Assembly: GCF_900103215.1 (NCBI RefSeq)
Contig: NZ_FNGV01000001.1
Coordinates: 62,001 to 126,000, forward strand
Length of the DNA stretch: 64,000 bases
Direction of reading: 5' to 3'
Source of the DNA: Kriegella aquimaris
Lineage (GTDB): Bacteria; Bacteroidota; Bacteroidia; Flavobacteriales; Flavobacteriaceae
Position numbers and translations under genes: made by a program. This document shows positions 8,532 to 17,652 of this stretch, piece by piece (position 1 is the stretch's first letter; the number at the start of each line of letters is the position of its first letter). The notes under the pieces are model-generated. The model searched no databases. It saw only the letters and a list, made by a program, of their open reading frames with translations, and was not told where the DNA came from.

Positions 8532-11099
8532 TTATTCATTCTCTTCCGCTTTTATCGAAATATCTGGGTTTGCGGGTATATAGAAGTTCGGAGGGTCTTT
8601 TAATTCTCCAATAACCTCATCAATTTCCCTTTTAAGGTATTGCAAGTGTGCTTTCGTCATTCTATGCGTTATGACGGGAATCGTTCCTTTTATTTTGCGT
8701 TGCAATGAGGTCAAGTTATCCAAAGCAAGGGAACGAACATCAGTGTTCGAAGTATATCCCTCTGAAAGTTTTGCTAAAATACCTTCGACTATGCCTTCGG
8801 CTTCACTAGGCTTGTAAAGAGTAATCATATGGGCCACATATGCCTTTTGTATTTTTCTCTGGTAGGCGGTTGTTGAATAGAATACGTTCATATCGCCCCA
8901 AATTAATTGATTTAAGTCATCTAGATACTCCTCTGGGGCATATGTATCTTCATTGGTATACCGTTCTGCAATAAATGTCATTCGACTCATTCTACTACCT
9001 CCGATAAGATTGAGCAGAACGCTTTCCATTGTTTTGGTAATCGATTCCTTTGATTGAGGAGAAGTGGTTTTATTAAGTATTTCGTTGTTTATCAACCACT
9101 TGGGTTCCTTTAAAATGTTGTTGTTCAAGAAAACCAGAGCTTCCTTTTGCACACTTTTGGGAACGGGACAGTATACTTCACCTTGCTCCCCGACAGTTTT
9201 GGGAGTAACGTATATACCACCAATATTTTTTGACACATGAAAAAGGTAATTCTCATATTGTTTAATAAGGCTTTGGTATACTTGGTCTAGACTAGAATAA
9301 TCATCACTGCTCCTGTTTTTCGTCCATTCGGTCAAGTGCGGCACAATACGCTGCAGGTTCATAATTCCATAAGTACTGGCCACCATTGCATTGTCTCCAA
9401 GATCTTCACTTTGCGATCTGGGGTCAAAATCACGCCCTTCGCCACCAAACCATAAACGAGGATTGTTAGAAACACTGTCTACAACCCATTGATTTAATAA
9501 TTCCTTTTCAGTTTGACTGGAGATACCTTCAGGGATTTTACCGTAACCCCATTGTATGGCCCATTTGTCATAGTCACCAATTCTAGGCATCAAATCTTGT
9601 GATGGAATACTATCTTCAGGCTGTGCTACATAATTAAAACGAGCATAGTCCATAATCGAACTGGTGTGACCATTTTTTCGCAACCACTCCGCATCGCGCA
9701 GTTTCTCTACCGGTGTAGCATAGCTGGCTCCCATATTATGGCGAAGGCCTAAAGTGTGACCGACTTCATGCGAGGCTACAAACCGTATTAATTCTCCCAT
9801 TAGCTCAGAGTCAAATTCCATATTCTGAGCTCTTGGGTCAACAGCACCGGCTTGAACCAGATACCAATTATGCAACAAGTTCATTAGATTATGATACCAT
9901 CCGATATGGCTTTCCAGAATTTCACCACTTCTTGGGTCAACAATGTTGGGCCCATATGCATTTTTAAAAGGAGAGGCAAAGTAGCGTAAGACCGAAAACC
10001 TCGAATCTTCCAAGCTCATTGAGGCATCGTCTTTGGGCCATTCTTTACCGACTATCGCATTTTTAAAACCGGCTTGTTCGAATGCTTGTTGCCAATCGTT
10101 GATTCCCTGAATTAGATAACGTCTCCATTTTTTCGGTGTAGCGGGGTCTAAATAGAAAACAATTGGTTTCTTCGGAGTTACCAATTCCCCATTTTTCCAC
10201 TGCTCCATATCCTCAGCTTTGGGTTCTAACCGCCATCTGTGAATATAGGTGTTGCGATCGACCTGCTGCTGGTCGTCCTCGTACTCCAAATAAGAACTTG
10301 CAAAATATCCAACACGGGGATCGTACATTCTTTTTTTCATTGGTTTCTTTGGAAGCATTATAAACGAGTTGTTGATTTCCAAAGTAACGACTCCTGATAA
10401 AATTGCAGCGGGAAGTTCTTTTTTCCTGTTTCCCTTACTTGCTTTTGCCTTATAGGTTTTGACCGTTTGTACTTCTGTATTTAAAGGGAAAGAAGAAATC
10501 CCTAGAATATAGGATTTGTCTTTTTCAATGCTAGAAAGTCCGTAAGAGTCTTTTTGTGGACTACTTAAAGCCAATAAGGTATTTTCACTGTTCAAGAAAT
10601 CAGTGACTTCGATAACGGACGAATTTTCATCTTCGTTTCTAGTAGCAATTTCAAAGGATTCAAGAATAGGGGTAACGTTTGAATTGTTTACCGCTTGAGA
10701 AATTTCGTTGTCTTCACTGGCCATGCTTACCAAAGTGGAGACACGCAGAAAAATTTTGTTTTGAGGTCCTTTTTCGAAGATAATAGTCTTTTCGCCAATT
10801 TCTTCGCCACCATAATTTCGAGAACCGGCGGGAGTTTTTATAAATCGGGTTACTACTAAGATTTCACGATTTAATATACTATCGGAAATCTCAAAAAAAT
10901 ACTTGTCATTCACATTATGAACCGAAAAAAGCCCTTTTTGGGAAATGGCTTCCTTAGGTATGATTTTGTCGTATGACTTGGCCTTCGAAGTTTCTAGGGT
11001 CAGGTTTGCAGGTTTAGAACTAGAGCCATTTATAGATCCTACGACACCGCAGGAACTAACAAGTAATAATGCCCCAATTATTCCAACAAACAACCTCAT
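8532..11099 (-). CDS. large metzincin-type zinc metalloprotease lipoprotein (DUF5117/DUF4953-like)
   Basis: 855-residue secreted protein with a lipobox (LLVSSC, Cys17). The catalytic motif HEVGHTLGLRH spans residues 444-454 (zinc ligands His444, His448, His454; general base Glu445). A downstream Met-turn SSIMDY completes a metzincin site. The N-terminal roughly 200 residues and the long C-terminal region match the layout of Bacteroidetes zinc-dependent metalloproteases carrying DUF5117 and DUF4953. It probably sits on the outer membrane and degrades protein. It is transcribed alone, with about 180 bases and a terminator separating it from the OmpA gene. The family is clear; substrates are unknown. 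Confidence 0.9.
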   Translation of the reverse strand: MRLFVGIIGALLLVSSCGVVGSINGSSSKPANLTLETSKAKSYDKIIPKEAISQKGLFSVHNVNDKYFFEISDSILNREILVVTRFIKTPAGSRNYGGEEIGEKTIIFEKGPQNKIFLRVSTLVSMASEDNEISQAVNNSNVTPILESFEIATRNEDENSSVIEVTDFLNSENTLLALSSPQKDSYGLSSIEKDKSYILGISSFPLNTEVQTVKTYKAKASKGNRKKELPAAILSGVVTLEINNSFIMLPKKPMKKRMYDPRVGYFASSYLEYEDDQQQVDRNTYIHRWRLEPKAEDMEQWKNGELVTPKKPIVFYLDPATPKKWRRYLIQGINDWQQAFEQAGFKNAIVGKEWPKDDASMSLEDSRFSVLRYFASPFKNAYGPNIVDPRSGEILESHIGWYHNLMNLLHNWYLVQAGAVDPRAQNMEFDSELMGELIRFVASHEVGHTLGLRHNMGASYATPVEKLRDAEWLRKNGHTSSIMDYARFNYVAQPEDSIPSQDLMPRIGDYDKWAIQWGYGKIPEGISSQTEKELLNQWVVDSVSNNPRLWFGGEGRDFDPRSQSEDLGDNAMVASTYGIMNLQRIVPHLTEWTKNRSSDDYSSLDQVYQSLIKQYENYLFHVSKNIGGIYVTPKTVGEQGEVYCPVPKSVQKEALVFLNNNILKEPKWLINNEILNKTTSPQSKESITKTMESVLLNLIGGSRMSRMTFIAERYTNEDTYAPEEYLDDLNQLIWGDMNVFYSTTAYQRKIQKAYVAHMITLYKPSEAEGIVEGILAKLSEGYTSNTDVRSLALDNLTSLQRKIKGTIPVITHRMTKAHLQYLKREIDEVIGELKDPPNFYIPANPDISIKAEENE

Positions 11100-11230
11100 A
11101 ATTTAATCAACGTTTTATTCGAAAATATAGTATTTCTTTTTCTGTTATCTTCTGTCACATGAAAATTGTGTTAGAATATAGCTATCATAATGGTACTTTA
11201 TATTTTAGATGAAACAAAATTTTTGTACAA

Positions 11231-11260
11231 AAAAACCGCAATGTGGTGGTTGCGGTTTTT
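11231..11260 (-). terminator. Rho-independent terminator of the OmpA-family gene
   Basis: Perfect 11-bp stem AAAAACCGCAA / TTGCGGTTTTT with an 8-base loop. It is followed on the minus strand by seven T residues and lies 18 bases past the OmpA-family stop codon. Confidence 0.85.
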
Positions 11261-11278
11261 CTGGATGTTAAATTTTGT

Positions 11279-12115
11279 TTAGTTAATCTTAGGGTCTTTC
11301 ATACCTTCTTCGATCATACTATAGAATTGATCTATTTTCGGAAGAACTACGATTCTGGTTCTTCTGTTCTTAGATTTTTCAGTCTGGGAAACAGGAATGA
11401 ACTCAGCTCTACCGGCAGCCGTCATACGCTTTGGATCAACATTATAGTCATTTTGTAGAATACGTACTACAGCAGTAGCTCGTTTAACACTCAAATCCCA
11501 GTTATCCAATAAAACACCGCTTCTGTAGGGCACATCATCCGTATGGCCTTCGACCATAAATTCAAAATCGGGCTTGTTGTTGACTACTTGTGCAACTTTT
11601 CCTAAAACTTCCTTAGCACGACTCGTTACATTGTAACTACCGCTGCTAAACAAAAGTTTGTCTGAAATTGAAACAAAAACAACACCTTTTTCAACACTGA
11701 TTTCGATATCCTCATCATCAAGATTGCCCAAAACACCTTTTAAACTCTGAACTAGCGCTAAGTTGACAGAATCTCTACGTGTAATTGCATCTTGCAATTT
11801 TCTTATAGTAAGATCTTTCTCTTGAAGGCTTTCCAAAGATTTCTCCAAGTTTTCGGCTCCCTTTGTTGTTAAGGTAGTAAGGTTACCCATGTTATTTATC
11901 AATTCTTGATTATTTGCTTTTAAAAAGGCAATTTGATCTTCTAAAGTTTTCAAACGCGTATTCTCCTCCAAACAATCATTTAATTTGACAGTGGCGGAAT
12001 TCAATAAATCCTGTGACTCTTTATGCTTCGCTTCTAGGTCAGCAAATTTCTTTTGCGAAACACATGAAGAAAGTAATAATGTCACTCCTAAGCATCCTAA
12101 AAATATTTTTCTCAT
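11279..12115 (-). CDS. OmpA-family peptidoglycan-binding lipoprotein
   Basis: 278-residue lipoprotein (lipobox LLLSSC, about Cys18). A long coiled coil (about 25-125, with repeated Leu/Glu/Lys heptads) leads to a C-terminal OmpA domain containing FMVEGHTDDVPY and DNWDLSVKRATAVVRIL. The NWDLS..R element binds meso-diaminopimelate in peptidoglycan. It should tether the outer membrane to the cell wall, resembling the YiaD/Pal type with a coiled-coil spacer. A strong terminator follows. About 100 bases separate it from the upstream glycosyltransferase gene, so it probably has its own promoter. Confidence 0.93.
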   Translation of the reverse strand: MRKIFLGCLGVTLLLSSCVSQKKFADLEAKHKESQDLLNSATVKLNDCLEENTRLKTLEDQIAFLKANNQELINNMGNLTTLTTKGAENLEKSLESLQEKDLTIRKLQDAITRRDSVNLALVQSLKGVLGNLDDEDIEISVEKGVVFVSISDKLLFSSGSYNVTSRAKEVLGKVAQVVNNKPDFEFMVEGHTDDVPYRSGVLLDNWDLSVKRATAVVRILQNDYNVDPKRMTAAGRAEFIPVSQTEKSKNRRTRIVVLPKIDQFYSMIEEGMKDPKIN

Positions 12116-12215
12116 AATAATAATTCTGGTATTAATTGTTTTTACTTGATTTTGAAGCTTGTTGATTTGTGCCGTAAAATTATATAAAATGACAGGCCAT
12201 AAACATGCAAATTAG

Positions 12216-13220
12216 TTAATCTTTTACTAAAATGTTAAATTTATTTATATGATTTACGAAATAAGACCATACTATGGATTTTGTAACATAGTACTTTAAT
12301 ATAAAATTGGCTTTTTCACGCTTTTTGTACATTCTTCTAAAATTTTTATAAAAGCTAAGATGCGCACGTAAAATGGCTATACAATGATTGAATTTAAGTT
12401 GAAAAAGAAATCGTAGTGCAGCCACCCCATCTAGCAATAATCGTATGGCTATTATTAGAAAAGCTTTGCGCCTAGGCAAGTTTTTAGTTATAGAAAACAA
12501 TGAATTCCTAAAATTTAAAAAAGTTTTTTTCGGATTCATATTGCTAAGCGTCGAACCTCCCAAATGATATACCTTGGAAGTACCGACATAATAAACCTTA
12601 TGGCCTTCATTTTTAGCGCGCCAGCATAAATCAACTTCCTCCTGATGGGCAAAGTAATCTTCATCAAAACCGTTCAAGCTTTTAAAAACGCTACTTTTTA
12701 TAAACATACAAGCGCCGGTAGCCCAAAAAATCTCTCGAATGTCATCGTATTGCCCTGAATCTTGTTCCAAGGCTTGAAAAATACGCCCACGACAAAAAGG
12801 ATATCCCAACTGGTCTAGAAATCCACCTGCGGCACCCGCATATTCAAAGTAATCTGGTCGCATCAGGTCTAGGATCTTCGGTTGAACAATTGCTGCATCG
12901 GGTAATTGTTGAAATGCTTTTTTAATGGGGTCCAACCAGTTTTCTGGTACTTCGACATCAGAATTTAATAAGCACAAAATGTCGGCTTCCACTTGTTTTA
13001 GAGCTTCGTTATAACCTTGGGCGAAACCCCCATTGGTAGCGTTTTGAATAATCTTGACCGATGGATAGTTTTTCCTTACAAATTCAACAGAGCTATCTGT
13101 AGATGCGTTATCTGCCAAATATATATCGGCGTCACCAGAATATTCGACTACCGAGGGAAGGTACCTTTCCAAAAGTACCTCCCCATTCCAATTAAGTATA
13201 ACAATAGCTATTTCTGACAT
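12216..13220 (-). CDS. family 2 glycosyltransferase (rhamnosyltransferase-like)
   Basis: 334-residue GT2 enzyme with a GT-A fold: AIVILNWNGEVLLERYLPSV at the start, LADNASTDSS, LNSDVEVPENW (the DXD-like metal site) and the acceptor-side motif HQEEVDLCWRAKNEGHKV. A C-terminal hydrophobic and basic tail (about 255-334) suggests membrane association. Related proteins add a sugar to lipid-linked polysaccharide or lipopolysaccharide using a nucleotide-sugar donor. No other polysaccharide gene is adjacent, so it is not obviously part of a cluster. Donor and acceptor cannot be predicted. Confidence 0.92.
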   Translation of the reverse strand: MSEIAIVILNWNGEVLLERYLPSVVEYSGDADIYLADNASTDSSVEFVRKNYPSVKIIQNATNGGFAQGYNEALKQVEADILCLLNSDVEVPENWLDPIKKAFQQLPDAAIVQPKILDLMRPDYFEYAGAAGGFLDQLGYPFCRGRIFQALEQDSGQYDDIREIFWATGACMFIKSSVFKSLNGFDEDYFAHQEEVDLCWRAKNEGHKVYYVGTSKVYHLGGSTLSNMNPKKTFLNFRNSLFSITKNLPRRKAFLIIAIRLLLDGVAALRFLFQLKFNHCIAILRAHLSFYKNFRRMYKKREKANFILKYYVTKSIVWSYFVNHINKFNILVKD

Positions 13221-13398
13221 AGAAGTACACCGTCTTCTTTCCGGCTTTTCGAGCTCTTAATTTTTAAAGTCGACAAAGTAATGAAATAATTTAGAATAGA
13301 TCGTTGCCGTTGTGATATGAATTATAAATCAACTTAGTTTCTAATCCTGTATTTTAAGTCGCTTGATCGAAAAGTAAGTAAGCACTGATTTGAAAACC

Positions 13399-13854
13399 TT
13401 AGCGTACTCGACGCTTATAGTCTGGTATTTGCCTTAAAAACGTATATTTTTTGTGGGTAGCATCTATTTCACAATAAAAATTTTGAAGTCCGTTGGTCAC
13501 CATAAGGTAGTTGGCATTCAATTTTAGATTATACTGGGCAATTTGATCAAAAACATTTTGTGTAACCTGTATTGACGGAGCTTTACATTCAACCAAAATA
13601 TCAATACTACCATCAGATTTGAATACGACAATATCATATCTTTTTATCAACCCATTAAAAGTCAGCTGTTTTTCGACGTTAATTAAACTCTTCGGATAAT
13701 TCTTGTCAAATAGCAAGTAATGTAATACATGTTGTCTTACCCATTCTTCGGGTTGCAGCACCACAAACTTTTTACGTATAAGGTCAAAGATGTAGGTCTT
13801 ATTTTCGCTATTTTTGAAACGAAATTGATAAACTGGAAAATTAAGGGGCCCCAT
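13399..13854 (-). CDS. stand-alone HsdR N-terminal-domain (PD-(D/E)XK nuclease-like) protein
   Basis: 151-residue protein matching the HSDR_N-type domain: an N-terminal helical part (PEEWVRQHVLHYLL), RYDIVVF with the metal-binding Asp, and DILVECKAPS with the E-x-K of a PD-(D/E)XK core. It is far too short for a type I restriction subunit, and no hsdM or hsdS is near. Bacteroidetes genomes commonly carry such a single-domain protein next to holA, as here, divergently with a 26-base gap. Role unknown; the retained Asp/Glu/Lys suggests it could still cut or bind DNA. Confidence 0.8.
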   Translation of the reverse strand: MGPLNFPVYQFRFKNSENKTYIFDLIRKKFVVLQPEEWVRQHVLHYLLFDKNYPKSLINVEKQLTFNGLIKRYDIVVFKSDGSIDILVECKAPSIQVTQNVFDQIAQYNLKLNANYLMVTNGLQNFYCEIDATHKKYTFLRQIPDYKRRVR

Positions 13855-13880
13855 GCCGCAAATTTGAGGATTTTTTTTTG

Positions 13881-14882
13881 ATGGATGAAGTAGGAAAAAT
13901 ATTAATTGACATTAAAAATGGGAATACAAAGCCCGTTTATTTCTTATGCGGAGAAGAAACTTTCTATGTCGATGAAATTACCAGACATATTGAAAAAGAA
14001 GTTTTAACCGAAGAGGAGCGGGGTTTTAATCAGGTGGTTCTGTATGGCAAAGATGTTACCATTGATGATATTATAGGCAACGCCAAGCGTTATCCCATGA
14101 TGTCGGAAAAACAAGTGGTTATCGTTAAGGAAGCGCAACATTTGTCACGAACTATAGAAAATTTAACCTCTTATTGCGAAAATCCGCAACCTAGCACTGT
14201 ATTGGTTATCTGCTACAAATACAAGAAACTCGATAAGCGAAAGAAACTGCACAAGGTTATAAATAAAATTGGCGTTGTATTCGAAGGGAAGAAATTATAC
14301 GATAACCAAGTTGCAGATTGGATTCGGAAAAATTTAAAATCAAAAGGTTTTACCATATCCCATAAAGCAACGGTATTATTAGTAGAATTTTTGGGTACCG
14401 ATTTAAGTAAAATTGACAACGAATTAAAAAAATTACAACTTGTACTCCCTAAAGAATCTGAAATAACCCCAGAGGATATAGAACAACATATTGGTATCAG
14501 TAAAGACTATAACAATTTTGAACTTAAAAAGGCTATTGGAGAAAAAGACATTTTAAAGGCCACGAAAATCATCAATTATTTTAGCCAGAACCCAAAAGAT
14601 AACCCATTTGTTTTAACGGTTACTTTACTTCATTCTTTCTTTTCTCAATTGCTGCAATACCATGGGCTAAACGACCATTCTCCTAAAAATGTAGCTAGTG
14701 CACTTCGAATCAACCCCTATTTTGTAGATGAATTCCATACCGCGGCCCGTAATTATCCAATGAAAAAGGTCAGCAATGTTGTTGCAAGTCTACGAGAAAT
14801 GGATCTGAAAGGGAAGGGAGTAGGAGCCAATGGCATCTCGCAGGCCGATTTGCTTAAAGAGCTATTAGTTAAAATAATTTGA
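13881..14882 (+). CDS. holA: DNA polymerase III subunit delta
   Basis: 333-residue clamp-loader delta subunit, which opens the beta sliding clamp so that it can be loaded onto DNA. The start KPVYFLCGEETFYVDEI is the characteristic N-terminal strand and helix. LFYCEN-type mid-region motifs and the C-terminal collar-domain helices (LTVTLLHSFFSQLLQYHGL; MKKVSNVVASLREMDLKGKG) follow the family order. The start is set at ATG 13881; a TTG just before it would add one residue. It is divergent from the HsdR-N-like gene and convergent with the DoxX gene only 2 bases after its stop. Confidence 0.95.
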   Translation: MDEVGKILIDIKNGNTKPVYFLCGEETFYVDEITRHIEKEVLTEEERGFNQVVLYGKDVTIDDIIGNAKRYPMMSEKQVVIVKEAQHLSRTIENLTSYCENPQPSTVLVICYKYKKLDKRKKLHKVINKIGVVFEGKKLYDNQVADWIRKNLKSKGFTISHKATVLLVEFLGTDLSKIDNELKKLQLVLPKESEITPEDIEQHIGISKDYNNFELKKAIGEKDILKATKIINYFSQNPKDNPFVLTVTLLHSFFSQLLQYHGLNDHSPKNVASALRINPYFVDEFHTAARNYPMKKVSNVVASLREMDLKGKGVGANGISQADLLKELLVKII

Positions 14883-14884
14883 TA

Positions 14885-15262
14885 TTATTTTCTGTCCACA
14901 CTGTACCTACCAGGTCCTAATAGCATAATTACAATAAAAAAGGTCAAAAACAATAATGCCTTTTCCTTTGTTCCTATAGGGTCTGATGCATGAACTATAA
15001 AAGTGGCGACCAACATTGTAATTGCCGGGGGAACCGCTGTCCATCTTGTTTTATAACCTATAATGATAAGGACCGGACATACAACTTCTCCTATTACGGC
15101 CAAGAATAAAGAGGGTGCCGCACCAATACCTATGGGGTCACCAAATTCAAAGTTTCCGGCGATTAAGTTTTGAAACTTGGGAATACCATGGGTCATCAAT
15201 AATAGCGATGGCGCAATCCGTAATATCGCTAGTCCAATGTCTTTTAAGAGGGAATTTCTCAT
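14885..15262 (-). CDS. DoxX-family membrane protein
   Basis: 125-residue protein with four transmembrane segments and the DoxX pattern: RIAPSLLLMTHGIPKFQNL at the first helix, then LFLAVIGEVVCPVLIIIGYKTR, PPAITMLVATFIVH and ALLFLTFFIVIMLLGPGRYSVD. DoxX proteins are small quinone-related or redox-sensing membrane proteins of uncertain activity. It lies 37 bases downstream of the kinase-aminotransferase gene on the same strand and may be co-transcribed with it. Its end nearly abuts holA, with no room for a terminator between them. Confidence 0.9.
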   Translation of the reverse strand: MRNSLLKDIGLAILRIAPSLLLMTHGIPKFQNLIAGNFEFGDPIGIGAAPSLFLAVIGEVVCPVLIIIGYKTRWTAVPPAITMLVATFIVHASDPIGTKEKALLFLTFFIVIMLLGPGRYSVDRK

Positions 15263-15299
15263 AAAGGGGGTTATTTGTTAATTAAAGTAGTAAAAGTAT

Positions 15300-17555
15300 C
15301 TAAATTTTTAATAAATATTCAAGTATTGTCTGCATCTTATCAATTAAAATATCAGAATCGTTTTTTGAAAAATAAAGGGGTGGTTTAATTTTCAGTACAT
15401 TGTTGTAAGGTCCATCTGTACCAATCAAGATATTTTTCTCACGGAGGTGATTTTTGACCTCGTTGGCCAATTTGGTATTTGGCTTTCCTTCTTTATCCAG
15501 CATTTCTACTCCTAGAAAGAGTCCACTGCCCCTTACATCGGCAATTTCCTGATAAATGTTTCCCAATTGTTTCAGTCGATCCTTCAAATAATCACCTACT
15601 TTTTTGGCATGATTTTGCAAATTCTCCTCTTCAATAACTTCGAGTACAGCTTTTCCTATTGCACACGAAACCGGGTTTCCACCAAAAGAACTAAAAAACT
15701 CCATTCCGTTGTCAAAACTTTCGGCAATTGCAGTTGTAGTAACAACGGCACCGATCGGATGCCCGTTGCCCATCGGTTTACCAAGAATTACCATATCAGG
15801 TATCACATTGTACATTTCATAGCCCCAAAAAGCATCACCCAAACGACCGAAACCCACTTGAACCTCGTCACTAATGCATATCCCACCTTGTTCACGTATA
15901 AGCGTATATACCCCTTTCAAATATCCTTTGGCTAGGGGTACTTGACCTCCACAACCTATCATGGGCTCCGCAATATATGCGGCTATTTCCCTGTTATTTT
16001 GTTCAATTATGCTCTGGACTTTTCCGGTAAAATAAGTACCGGCCGTGCCATCATCGTCAAAACCCGACCCAAAGACTTTGGGCATAGGAGTTTCAATAAC
16101 ATAGTTCTGTTTGCCAGCCCCACCTTTGTGGTGGTACTTGTAATGGCTGATATCTATACCCATTCTTGTATTGCCATGATACCCATGCTCCACAACCATA
16201 ATTTTATTTCTTTTAGTGTGTGCTGTTGCTAATCTGATGGCCAAGTCACTGGCCGCGCTACCGGAGTTCACAAAGAAAATTTTGTTCAGATGTGACGGAA
16301 ACTTGGCTAACAGTTTTTCACTATAGCTCAAAAGTTCGTCATATACATAACGGGTATTGGTGTTTAGTCTTGCCATGGTACGCTGGCCGGCTCTTACTAC
16401 TTTGGGGTGGCAATGACCCGTTAACATTATATTGTTATAGGCATCGAGAATGGTATGGCCTTGGGTATCATACATGTATTGAAATGCGGAACGGTGCATT
16501 TGAATAGGCTTATCGTAGCTCAACGACAAAGCGCCGCTAAAATGTTCTTGTCTTCGCTTCAATTGCTTTTTCAGCGGCGGTGCTTGTTTAGAGGAAAACC
16601 CTACAGCATTACGAAAATAGGTTGTCGCATAAATTGGGCTAATGGATAACCATTTATGAAGCAATGACCATGCTGGTCTTTCGCTTACCGTAATGTATTC
16701 GGAATTTGGTTTTACCGTTTTTGTGTAAGCTGAATTGCACACACTTATACATAGTCGTGCTGCCACCAAATAATATATGACTTCCACTTCCCGCTCTTCC
16801 AAAGGAAGAATTTCGTGATACGCCTTTATTATATTTTCCGCGACTTTTAAAGGTTCTTCTTTGTCCATCATCACATAGGTTATCGCTACAACCAACTCGT
16901 TTATTAACCAAGAATGGCACATGTCACCGAAATCTATGATTCCTGATAGGTGTCCATCATTTGTCAAAACGTTCCAATCATTGGCATCGTTATGAATGAT
17001 GCTTTTTCTTAGAAGATGTTGTACAGGACGGATGTTTTCGTCATACTGTAGAAAAAAATAATCCACCAAACTCTTGTCTTGACGGTCTGGAATATACTTC
17101 AAATAGGAATAGTTCGTAGAAAAATGTTGAAGATCCCATTGCGTTTCCTTTGCTTTTAATGCGGGATTATAGGTATTTAAAAGCGCCTTGTCCATCTGGC
17201 CCAAGAAGTGACCAAAAGAGCTTAAAAGGGTAGGAGTGTGTTCAACATCGCCGAGAAAATTACCTTTAACAAAGGATAATAATCTGAAAATGGAATCATT
17301 CTCAATAATTAAAAACTCATTTTCATTGGAGGCGATGGGTGTGGGGAAATCATAATCCTTTTGAGAACCTAAGCGCTCAAGAATTTTATTTTCTGAACGC
17401 AGAAGTTCTAGAACCTCGTGGTTAAACGTATACTTTTTAAGAACAAATAAACCTTTGACACATTCAATCTTGTAATTTATACTTTCATATCCTTCTAAAT
17501 GGGTAATAGAAGCTGTGTCTATGGAAAAGTGCTTTTTTAATATTGCATTGATCAT
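15300..17555 (-). CDS. fused APH-type kinase / class III PLP aminotransferase-like enzyme
   Basis: 751-residue fusion. Residues about 1-310 are an aminoglycoside/choline-kinase-like phosphotransferase with catalytic loop HNDANDWN (188-195) and metal motif IDFGD (207-211). Residues about 340-751 are a class III PLP enzyme with [14 protein letters not shown], the [10 protein letters not shown] aspartate, and the PLP lysine in [11 protein letters not shown] (Lys593). The PLP half resembles ethanolamine-phosphate phospho-lyase and alanine-glyoxylate aminotransferase 2-like proteins. A kinase that phosphorylates an amino-alcohol followed by a PLP lyase that eliminates the phosphate would make one catabolic unit; this coupling is inference. 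Larger bacterial homologues carry an extra M23 domain between the halves, which is absent here. Confidence 0.88.
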   Translation of the reverse strand: MINAILKKHFSIDTASITHLEGYESINYKIECVKGLFVLKKYTFNHEVLELLRSENKILERLGSQKDYDFPTPIASNENEFLIIENDSIFRLLSFVKGNFLGDVEHTPTLLSSFGHFLGQMDKALLNTYNPALKAKETQWDLQHFSTNYSYLKYIPDRQDKSLVDYFFLQYDENIRPVQHLLRKSIIHNDANDWNVLTNDGHLSGIIDFGDMCHSWLINELVVAITYVMMDKEEPLKVAENIIKAYHEILPLEEREVEVIYYLVAARLCISVCNSAYTKTVKPNSEYITVSERPAWSLLHKWLSISPIYATTYFRNAVGFSSKQAPPLKKQLKRRQEHFSGALSLSYDKPIQMHRSAFQYMYDTQGHTILDAYNNIMLTGHCHPKVVRAGQRTMARLNTNTRYVYDELLSYSEKLLAKFPSHLNKIFFVNSGSAASDLAIRLATAHTKRNKIMVVEHGYHGNTRMGIDISHYKYHHKGGAGKQNYVIETPMPKVFGSGFDDDGTAGTYFTGKVQSIIEQNNREIAAYIAEPMIGCGGQVPLAKGYLKGVYTLIREQGGICISDEVQVGFGRLGDAFWGYEMYNVIPDMVILGKPMGNGHPIGAVVTTTAIAESFDNGMEFFSSFGGNPVSCAIGKAVLEVIEEENLQNHAKKVGDYLKDRLKQLGNIYQEIADVRGSGLFLGVEMLDKEGKPNTKLANEVKNHLREKNILIGTDGPYNNVLKIKPPLYFSKNDSDILIDKMQTILEYLLKI

Positions 17556-17582
17556 CCCCTGTTTATTGAGCCGTTTTCATCT

Positions 17583-17590
17583 CAAATATA
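17583..17590 (-). promoter_or_regulatory. -7 element TATATTTG upstream of the kinase-aminotransferase gene
   Basis: Exact match to the Bacteroidetes -7 consensus TAnnTTTG on the minus strand, about 28 bases before the ATG. The -33 TTG is not clear. Confidence 0.45.
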
Positions 17591-17652
17591 GAGCAATTTT
17601 ATGGGTGTGGCGCCACCTTAAAACAGGGTGTTTGGAAAATTTTAATTAGTAG

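Noticed and set aside
13399-13854. Remnant of a type I restriction system
   Set aside because: No hsdM/hsdS fragments nearby, the domain is complete, and the arrangement next to holA is common in this phylum.
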